NCBI GenBank assembly: GCA_035942255.1
Contig: DASZDG010000043.1
Coordinates: 1 to 17,665 of the forward strand
Source of the DNA: JALZEG01 sp035942255
GTDB taxonomy: Bacteria; Actinomycetota; CADDZG01; WHSQ01
Reading direction: 5' to 3'
DNA: 17,665 nt
A program made the position numbers and the translations under genes. Under the pieces are notes generated by a model. It saw only the letters and a list, made by a program, of their open reading frames with translations, was not told the origin of the DNA and did no database searches. Numbering within the stretch: the stretch's first letter is position 1; every line of letters begins with the position of its first letter. Positions 12,706-17,665 of this stretch are shown here, in pieces.

Positions 12706-13526
12706 GTCCCTCGGTCACCCACTCCCTCACGGTCGATCGGGATCACCGGCGCGAGCTGTGGCCGTTTCGCATACCTGCCGTCGCCGGACGAGCGGCCCGT
12801 GAGCCTGCGGTGCACCCACGGCAAGAGGAACGCCCGGGCCCATCGCAGCTCTTCGTTCAGGCGGAGGCGTTGCGAGACCGAGGGGCCCGGCAAATCGGCG
12901 CCTGGCGCGTGGGGATCATCGACCGTCGCGCCGAGCGTACGTGCCGTTGCGGCCGCCAAACCCCGGTGACCCTCGGGACTCAGGTGCAGCCGGTCCTCGC
13001 ACCACATCTTCCTGTCCGCCAGGACCGGGAAGTCCTCTGCTTCCACGAGCAGCGCGGCGCGGTCTGCCGCGATCGTGCGAACACCGTCGTTGAAATAACG
13101 GAGACGTCTCCGCGCGAGGCGAGCGACCGGGTTGATCGGCGACACGTCCGGAAACGTCGCGGTGACGACCGTGGCGTCGAGCGCCCGTAGGTCGCGCAGC
13201 ATCTCGTCCATGTGGGCGAGCGCCGCGTCGAGGTCGAGGCGCGGCCGGATGACGTCGTTGATACCGGCGACGACCGTGACGAGGTCGGGCTCGAGCGCAA
13301 GCGCGGGGGCCAGCTGTTTCTCGTGTACCTGGTCCGTCAGGCTCCCCCGCACGGCGAGGTTGGCGTAGAGCAGCCGTGGGTTGGCGGCCGCGAGCAGCTC
13401 CGCCAGGCGGTCCGCCCAACCCCGCTCGGACCCGTCGGGGTACGGCTCGTCGCCGACTCCCTCGGTCCCGCTGTCGCCGAGCGCGACGTACCGGTGCCAG
13501 AGCGGTGGGGGGTTCGGCCCGCTCAT
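12702..13526 (-). CDS. SGNH/GDSL-type hydrolase
   Basis: This is a 274-residue serine esterase or lipase of the SGNH fold. The four blocks are present: VALGDSGTEG with the nucleophile Ser19, ANLAVRG (block II glycine), VVAGINDVI (GxND, block III), and DRLHLSPEGH (DxxH, block V). No signal peptide is seen, so it should act inside the cell. The C-terminal 60 or so residues are basic and lie outside the core. The start chosen is ATG 13526, whose ATGA overlaps the stop of the haloalkane dehalogenase; the longer open frame upstream (to 13766) overlaps that gene and has no SGNH-like sequence. The substrate is unknown. Confidence 0.9.
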   Translation of the reverse strand: MSGPNPPPLWHRYVALGDSGTEGVGDEPYPDGSERGWADRLAELLAAANPRLLYANLAVRGSLTDQVHEKQLAPALALEPDLVTVVAGINDVIRPRLDLDAALAHMDEMLRDLRALDATVVTATFPDVSPINPVARLARRRLRYFNDGVRTIAADRAALLVEAEDFPVLADRKMWCEDRLHLSPEGHRGLAAATARTLGATVDDPHAPGADLPGPSVSQRLRLNEELRWARAFLLPWVHRRLTGRSSGDGRYAKRPQLAPVIPIDREGVGDRGT

Positions 13527-14407
13527 GCTTCCGCTCCGCCGGAATGCGCCGCCGGGACGAGCCGCCGTCTCCGCATCCACTCGGCAATCGCCCGGCCGAT
13601 CGCAGGACCGTGGTCCTCCTGCACGTAGTGGAGTCCGGCGCCGATCGGTTGGATCTCGAGCGACGCGACCTGCTCGCGGCACCAGGCCACGACGCGCTCG
13701 GTGACGACGCCACCGGGCTCGAACGCGAGGAGCAGCTTCGGCACCTCGGTCGATCGGGTGAGCCATTCGCTGTAGGCCTCCACGCGAGCTACCACCTCGG
13801 GAGGCTCGCCCTCCATCGGGAGGTGACGCGGGAACGCCAGCATCGGACGGCGCGCCTGTCGCTCCGCGAACGGCGCGCGATACGCCTCCATCTCCTCGTC
13901 AGAGAGCTTGCGGTGCATGCCCGCAGGCAAGACCAGCTCGACGAACAGGTTCTGGTCGAGGATCAGCTCCTCGCCCTTGTCGCTGCGGAACGCCTTGAAG
14001 AGGTCGCGCGCCTCGGGCGGCTGCCATTCGTCCCACGTCTGCGGCCGCGGGTACGTCTCCATGAAGGCGATCCCGCGCACGCGCTCCGGATGTCGAGCGG
14101 CCCAATCGAAGGCGAGCGCTCCGCCCCAGTCGTGGCCGACGAAGGTGATGTCGTCGAGGTCGAGGGCGTCTAGCCACGCGGCGAAGTAACGAGCCTGATC
14201 GAAGAAGCCGTATGCGATGTCGGGCTTGCCGGAGCGTCCGAAGCCGATCAGGTCGGGGGCCAGGCACCGGCCGAGCGGCGCCAGCTCCGGAACGACCGAA
14301 CGCCAGAGATAGGAAGACGTCGGATTGCCGTGCAACAGCACGATCGGCGCTCCCTCGCCTGCCTCCTCGTAGTGCATCGACGAGTCGAGGGCCGCGGCAT
14401 CAGGCAT
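13523..14407 (-). CDS. Haloalkane dehalogenase (alpha/beta hydrolase, DhaA/LinB-like)
   Basis: This enzyme hydrolyses carbon-halogen bonds of haloalkanes to alcohol plus halide. All five key residues are present with the same spacing as DhaA (Asn41, Asp106, Trp107, Glu130, His272): Asn28 in HGNPTSSYLW, nucleophile Asp93 and halide-binding Trp94 in GHDWGG, Glu117 in METYPRP, and His260 in GAGLHYVQED. The 294-residue length is normal for the HLD-II group. No export signal is seen. It is the first enzyme gene after the regulator, whose stop it overlaps by eight bases. The natural substrate cannot be told from sequence; soil and marine bacteria often carry such enzymes without known halogenated substrates. 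An epoxide hydrolase is unlikely because of the Asn-Trp halide pair. Confidence 0.93.
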   Translation of the reverse strand: MPDAAALDSSMHYEEAGEGAPIVLLHGNPTSSYLWRSVVPELAPLGRCLAPDLIGFGRSGKPDIAYGFFDQARYFAAWLDALDLDDITFVGHDWGGALAFDWAARHPERVRGIAFMETYPRPQTWDEWQPPEARDLFKAFRSDKGEELILDQNLFVELVLPAGMHRKLSDEEMEAYRAPFAERQARRPMLAFPRHLPMEGEPPEVVARVEAYSEWLTRSTEVPKLLLAFEPGGVVTERVVAWCREQVASLEIQPIGAGLHYVQEDHGPAIGRAIAEWMRRRRLVPAAHSGGAEA

Positions 14408-15077
14408 GGCTGTCGACTCCTCGAGCGAGCATCCGGTCGCGGGCGAAGATCCTGCCGAGACGCTTTGCAGCCGCTCGTTCGCCCGCGATGACCAGCTTGC
14501 CGGCCGCGGCCGCTGCCGACGCGGAGGTCTCGCCGGTGACGAGGGCCGTCCACGTGCCCTCGTCGGTCGTCACGACCACCGCGGGATCTTCGGCCCGGCC
14601 GTCACGAAGCTCGACCGACCCGTCGTCGACGACGAAGTAGAAGGCGGAGTCGCCGACGACGTACTGATAGGTCTCGCTCACGCCGGCGGCCGCGTCGCGA
14701 TCGGCGAGAGCGGCCATCCCGACCGCCGACCAGCGCGGCCGGAAGGTCTCCTCCGGACGGCGTTCGCCGATGCGCCTCGCGCCCCACGCGATCAGCGGCG
14801 CCAGCGCGTCGGCCAGGTCTCGGCCGTCGGCCGTGAGCTCGTAGACCTGCCGCGCGGCGGGTGGGGGGAGGTCCGTACGCGCGACGATGCGGTCCCGTTC
14901 GAGGTCGCGGAGGCGTTCGGTGAGGAGCTTCCGGCTTATCCCCGGGAGCCCGTCGACGAGGTCGGTGAAGCGCCGCGGTCCGGGCCGGAGCTCGCGCACG
15001 ATCAGCAGCGCCCAGCGGTCGCCGGCTACGTCGAGGGTGCGGGCGAGGGCGCAGTACTGCCGGTAGCCCTCACCCAC
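14400..15077 (-). CDS. HxlR-family transcriptional regulator with C-terminal SCP2-like domain
   Basis: Residues about 5-95 form a winged-helix HxlR domain: a conserved cysteine at QYC, then LARTLDVAGDRWALLIVREL, RRFTDL and LPGISRKLLTERLRDLE. HxlR proteins are often redox- or ligand-responsive. From about residue 110 to the end (225) there is a sterol-carrier (SCP2)-like segment (YQYVVGDSAFYFVVDDG, then GTWTALVTG, then GKLVIAGERAAAKRL), which could bind a hydrophobic ligand. The start is a GTG at 15077. As first gene of the six-gene operon it likely controls the operon, probably through the inverted repeats just upstream. A ligand-sensing role for the SCP2-like part is inference. Confidence 0.9.
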   Translation of the reverse strand: MGEGYRQYCALARTLDVAGDRWALLIVRELRPGPRRFTDLVDGLPGISRKLLTERLRDLERDRIVARTDLPPPAARQVYELTADGRDLADALAPLIAWGARRIGERRPEETFRPRWSAVGMAALADRDAAAGVSETYQYVVGDSAFYFVVDDGSVELRDGRAEDPAVVVTTDEGTWTALVTGETSASAAAAAGKLVIAGERAAAKRLGRIFARDRMLARGVDSHA

Positions 15078-15098
15078 GTCGAGTCCCCGTTGGAAACG

Positions 15099-15113
15099 TC
15101 TTGGTATTCAAGA
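15099..15113. promoter_or_regulatory. Candidate operator of the HxlR regulator
   Basis: TCTTG (15099-15103) and CAAGA (15109-15113) form a perfect inverted repeat with a five-base AT-rich centre, 22 bases before the HxlR GTG. A direct repeat GATGA (15112-15116 and 15121-15125) overlaps its edge. The position and dyad form suit autoregulation by a dimeric winged-helix protein. A weak rightward promoter guess is TTGGTA at 15101-15106 with GATACC 17 bases later. Confidence 0.4.
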
Positions 15114-15131
15114 TGAACTAGATGATACCGC

Positions 15132-15155
15132 CCGGAGACCTGGAGAGGTTTCCGG
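15132..15155. promoter_or_regulatory. Near-perfect inverted repeat in divergent intergenic region
   Basis: CCGGAGACCT (15132-15141) and AGGTTTCCGG (15146-15155) are complementary except for one G-T pair, around the loop GGAG. On the plus strand it lies 47 bases before the SD of the secreted peptide gene, so it may be a leader hairpin. As DNA it could equally be a second operator or an attenuating site. Confidence 0.45.
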
Positions 15156-15213
15156 CGCGCCCGCCACGAAGGTCTGTTGGTCACCCTGTGGCAGTGGACG
15201 AGAGGAGAACAGG

Positions 15214-15411
15214 ATGAGGAAGAGGATGGCGACAGTGGCGCTGGCGGCGTCGCTGCTGGCGGCGGCTCCCGTGGCGCCGGCTCGGGCGGACGTCGACTGC
15301 ACGCCGGTCGCACCCGGCCTCGGCTGTACGGTCAGGTGCTTCGTGTGGTGGACGACCGACTTCGTCTTCGGCGGCCTGCAAGACCCGGGCTACACCTGCG
15401 CGGACGCGTAG
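15214..15411 (+). CDS. Small secreted four-cysteine peptide, unknown function
   Basis: This 65-residue protein has a clear Sec signal peptide: MRKR, a hydrophobic Ala/Leu core, and a likely cut at ARA before DVD (after residue 25). The mature part is about 40 residues with four cysteines (29, 38, 42, 62), allowing two disulfides, and a VWWTTDFVFGG aromatic stretch. The ATG at 15214 follows the strong site GAGGAGA (15202-15208). It has its own terminator and is divergent from the HxlR operon. The family is not recognised. It shares with the other small peptide only its general plan of signal plus short cysteine tail. It could be a secreted effector, envelope peptide or bacteriocin-like product. 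Confidence 0.72.
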   Translation: MRKRMATVALAASLLAAAPVAPARADVDCTPVAPGLGCTVRCFVWWTTDFVFGGLQDPGYTCADA

Positions 15412-15428
15412 ACCGCAGGAGTGGAAGG

Positions 15429-15452
15429 TGCCCCCGTCGCGGGGGCATCTTT
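15429..15452 (+). terminator. Rho-independent terminator after secreted peptide gene
   Basis: TGCCCCC (15429-15435) and GGGGGCA (15441-15447) form a perfect seven-pair stem with loop GTCGC, followed by TCTTT. It closes the rightward peptide gene and may also stop leftward transcription from the lipoprotein gene ending at 15469. Confidence 0.85.
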
Positions 15453-15468
15453 CGCGTAACCGAACGAT

Positions 15469-16644
15469 CTACCGGACCAGCTCCGCGACGCTACCCAGCA
15501 TCCGGACACCGCGCCCCTTGGTCCATTCCCACATCCACACGGCGCCGTTATCGGTGATCAGCTCACCCCGGTCGTCCCACGCGTATCGCTTGACGAGCCC
15601 GTCGACCCCCTCGGTCGTGTCGAGGTACTCGACGACGTGGGCGCGCACCTCTTCGGTCGACTCGGAGCCCGTCAGCTCGCGCAGCGCGTCGATCACGACG
15701 TTCGCGCCGTCGAACCCTTCTGCCGCGAAGAACGGGGGAGGCGTGCCGTGACGCGCCCGGTAGTCGTCGACGAAAGCCTCTGCTCCTTCGATCTTCGTGG
15801 TGTCGCTGCACGCACAGCTAAGGCGGGCCCGCCCGGGCGGCACGCGCCTTTCGGGCCCGTAGATGGCGCCGCCGCCGGTGACGAAGGGCACCTTCGCGTC
15901 GTAGAAGGCGCGCACGGCCTCGAAGACCTCCCACGCCTCCGGTGAGTAGCCTGCGAAGAACACGAGGTCGGCAGAAACCCGCCGGATCTTCCGCGCCACG
16001 TCCTCGGGGAAGGTCTCGGGGTTGAAGGGGATGAGGGGGCCTGCGAGACGCCGCCGCCCCAGTGCCGCTCGGACGTGTTCCACGACGTCGTCCGAATACG
16101 ACTGGACGGTGTTCACGATCGCGACGCGCCGCGGGTCGAAGACACGCTTGACGTAGAGCCCCGTCGCCGTTGCCTGCCGGTCGACGGGAGCGACGAGACG
16201 GAACCACGTGTCGAAACCGTCCTCGCGCATCCTGGACTCCTCGGAGATGGAGAGCATCGCGACTCCCCCCTGCTCGAAGACGTCGCCGGTCGCACGGGTC
16301 TCGCGGCTGAAGTAGCCGCACACACATGCGACGAGATCCTCGTCGTCCACGAGCCTCTGCGCGCTCGCCGGCGCCTCCTTGTGGTCGCCGTTGGTGTTCT
16401 CGGCGTGGGGCTCGAGGGTGCAGGCGAGCTCGCCGCCTTCGTTGGCGAGATCGACCGCGATCTCGACGCCCCTCGCCGGGCCGGTCCCGAACTCCGCGAG
16501 CTCTCCCTCGAGGGCGCCCATGATCCCGATGGTCCACGTGCACGCCCCTCGCGTGGCGCCACCCGTGCCGGGCGAGCAGGCCGCGACGCCCAGACTGATG
16601 CCGGCCACCACCGCGGCGGCACGCCGCAGGTTCGTCCCCACCAT
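15469..16644 (-). CDS. Branched-chain amino acid type ABC substrate-binding lipoprotein
   Basis: This 391-residue protein of the Leu/Ile/Val receptor family (Peripla_BP_6) should be anchored outside the membrane. The signal ends in a lipobox, GVAAC, with lipidated Cys23. The receptor pattern follows: WTIGIMGALEGELAEFGTGPARGVEIAVDLAN, then a REV-like RLVDDEDLVACVCGYFS segment, RVAIVNTVQSYSDDVV, and DLVFFAGYSPEA between the two lobes. Extra cysteines (36, 76, 107, 109 and a CAC near 283) are more than usual. No permease or ATPase genes adjoin it, so it is an orphan receptor here. It could serve a distant transporter or a sensory role. The ligand is not predictable; such proteins also bind amides, aromatic acids or peptides. 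Confidence 0.88.
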   Translation of the reverse strand: MVGTNLRRAAAVVAGISLGVAACSPGTGGATRGACTWTIGIMGALEGELAEFGTGPARGVEIAVDLANEGGELACTLEPHAENTNGDHKEAPASAQRLVDDEDLVACVCGYFSRETRATGDVFEQGGVAMLSISEESRMREDGFDTWFRLVAPVDRQATATGLYVKRVFDPRRVAIVNTVQSYSDDVVEHVRAALGRRRLAGPLIPFNPETFPEDVARKIRRVSADLVFFAGYSPEAWEVFEAVRAFYDAKVPFVTGGGAIYGPERRVPPGRARLSCACSDTTKIEGAEAFVDDYRARHGTPPPFFAAEGFDGANVVIDALRELTGSESTEEVRAHVVEYLDTTEGVDGLVKRYAWDDRGELITDNGAVWMWEWTKGRGVRMLGSVAELVR

Positions 16645-16770
16645 GCCTCCAGGCTACGCCGCCCCTAGTTTTCTGCCGGAGGCGGCCCTCGGAGAACCAG
16701 GTCGGGGTTGCGTCAGCGTGATAGAGGCGTCTCGACCATTCGCGTCGATCGTCAGCAGCCGTCGCTGTGA

Positions 16771-16863
16771 TCAAAGGGTTTCAGGGACGCACTCTCCAGC
16801 CGCCAAACCGACGCCGTCTACCTTGTTGGCTTCTTGTCGTATGGCGGAGCGGAACTCGGACAC
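16771..16863 (-). CDS. Possible 30-codon ORF directly after the 134-residue gene
   Basis: A GTG at 16863 follows the TAA of the upstream gene with no gap, and the frame reads VSEFRSAIRQEANKVDG and on to TGA at 16773-16771. The amino acid make-up looks protein-like and the direct abutment permits translational coupling, but the frame is too short to be sure. The rest of the gap down to 16645 shows nothing I can support. Confidence 0.22.
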   Translation of the reverse strand: MSEFRSAIRQEANKVDGVGLAAGECVPETL

Positions 16864-17268
16864 TTAGGGGGATTCCTCTCCCAGGCTCACCCTCACCTCG
16901 GCCGCATCACCGAGGTTGTCAGTGAGGTACTGGTGACTCGGCCCTCCCGATGAAATCATCGTCTCTAGAAGGCGGGCCGCATTCCGCCAAGCGTCGCCGG
17001 AGCGCGCCCAGCGGAACCTTGAAAGAGCATCTTTCCGTCCCGCCAGGGACACGGATGTGTCGAGGAAGCCAATTGCTTCATTACGTTCGACGGCCAGACT
17101 TCGGTCGCGGTCTAGCTCAAAGCCTTCGAGTGCTTCCAGCTCGACCCTCTGACCTGTCTGTGCAATCTGTAGAAGGAGGTCGCGCAGCCGCTTCACGTCT
17201 TCCACGGACTCAGCAACCAGAACGATTGCCTTCTTGTCACTCTCCTCCTGCAATGAAACGCGGATCAT
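16864..17268 (-). CDS. Hypothetical protein downstream of RHS remnant
   Basis: The 134-residue protein has no motif I recognise. It opens with a beta-alpha pattern (KAIVLVAESVEDVKRLRDLLLQIA), is rich in charged residues, and has no signal or membrane segment, so it is likely cytoplasmic. The ATG at 17268 has GAAGGGAG some 13 bases upstream. Codon use is less GC-biased than in the rest of the window, suggesting an accessory origin. It sits right after the 3' end of an RHS-type gene, a position where immunity genes of RHS toxins are often found. That is context only; no toxin domain is present next to it. Confidence 0.65.
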   Translation of the reverse strand: MIRVSLQEESDKKAIVLVAESVEDVKRLRDLLLQIAQTGQRVELEALEGFELDRDRSLAVERNEAIGFLDTSVSLAGRKDALSRFRWARSGDAWRNAARLLETMISSGGPSHQYLTDNLGDAAEVRVSLGEESP

Positions 17269-17665
17269 GAATACGTTCGTGCTCCCTTCGGTTGGTGCGT
17301 GACGAAGGTAGTGGTTGCGCCTCTAATCATGTAGTTGGGACGGTGCCCCTGCTCGCGAACACGAACCGGCTCTTGACGGTGCCGTCAGCGTTCAGCTCCG
17401 CGACGGGCAGCAAACCTTGGCCGTAGAGGTAGCGGTTGGTGACCGCGCCGTCGACCTTGCGGGCGACCCTGCGGTTGAAGCCGTCGACGACGTAGTCGAT
17501 CGTCTTGTCCGGCAGGTCGACGCCCACGAGGTTGCCGAGCTCGGCGTAGTCGTAGTCGTCGTCGCGGATGCGACGGTCTTGGACGTCCTCTGCCCCATGG
17601 CGTTGTGCTCGAAGGTCGCCCCGCCGTAGGACAGGACCCGGTCCTGCCCGTCGTAGTCGCCGGAG
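17265..17665 (-). pseudogene. RHS/YD-repeat protein 3' fragment with two frameshifts
   Basis: The characteristic repeats are plain but spread over three frames. From the window edge, one frame gives YDGQDRVLSYGGATFEHNAMGQRTSKTVA. Between about 17580 and 17550 the match moves to a second frame, with YAELGNLVGVDLPDKTIDYV, FNRRVARKVDGAVTNRYLYG, and LNADGTVKSRFVFASRG. Near 17335 it moves to a third (NYMIRG), which ends at a TGA (17267-17265) overlapping the ATG of the next gene. Both shifts equal one lost base. The usual DxxGxxR core end and a toxin domain are not found. It is most likely a decayed polymorphic-toxin or cell-surface gene. Two indel errors in the assembly could give the same picture. 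Confidence 0.75.

Noticed and set aside
12526..13766. SGNH gene starting at 13766
   Set aside because: The extra 80 residues are Arg-rich, overlap the dehalogenase gene, and resemble a shadow; ATG 13526 gives the usual ATGA overlap.
16075..16668. A 197-codon plus-strand frame antisense to the receptor lipoprotein
   Set aside because: It is a shadow of a full-length family protein with lipobox and no support of its own.
16645..16770. tRNA, attachment site or insertion-sequence end near the RHS remnant
   Set aside because: No cloverleaf, terminal inverted repeat or target duplication could be found by eye.

Overview
The window looks like high-GC chromosomal DNA from an actinobacterium, probably uncultured. 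The grounds are very high third-position GC, frequent GTG and TTG starts, ATGA/GTGA gene overlaps, and the gene families present. No rRNA, tRNA or phylogenetic marker is present, so the taxon is an inference.

Region 1 (1-10861, minus strand): a biosynthetic locus read right to left. It starts with an Sfp-type 4'-phosphopantetheinyl transferase. One base after its stop begins a giant non-ribosomal peptide synthetase (NRPS) of at least 3356 codons that runs off the left edge. The visible order is A1-T | C-A2-T-E | C-[half A3]-A4. There is no N-terminal condensation domain, so this is an initiation subunit. By hand-read specificity codes, A2 fits serine (made D by the E domain) and A4 fits valine; A1 is unassigned. 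The most unusual point is an adenylation domain cut off after motif A5 and fused in frame to a second adenylation domain.

Region 2 (10862-11327): a structured leader followed by a plus-strand gene for a very small secreted peptide with two cysteines, closed by a strong hairpin.

Region 3 (11328-15077, minus strand): six tightly overlapping genes forming one operon. In transcription order they are an HxlR regulator with a C-terminal SCP2-like domain, a haloalkane dehalogenase with its full catalytic pentad, an SGNH hydrolase, a small carboxymuconolactone decarboxylase/AhpD-like protein, an AhpD-like peroxidase-fold protein, and a DUF456 membrane protein. The AhpD-like gene is the best discovery in the window. 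Its reading frame is interrupted by a TGA exactly where the second active-site cysteine of the CxxC motif should be. A bacterial-type SECIS hairpin with a GGUC loop begins 11 bases after that TGA, and its loop lies 17 bases after it. I read it as a selenoprotein (CxxU) that simple gene calling would split in two. The operon looks like a detoxification and thiol/selenol redox unit.

Region 4 (15078-15471): a divergent regulatory region with two inverted repeats, then a second small secreted four-cysteine peptide on the plus strand with a clear rho-independent terminator.

Region 5 (15469-17665, minus strand): a lone lipoprotein of the branched-chain amino acid receptor type; then a less GC-rich accessory end with an unrecognised 134-residue gene, a possible 30-codon ORF, and the decayed 3' end of an RHS/YD-repeat gene with two apparent one-base frameshifts.
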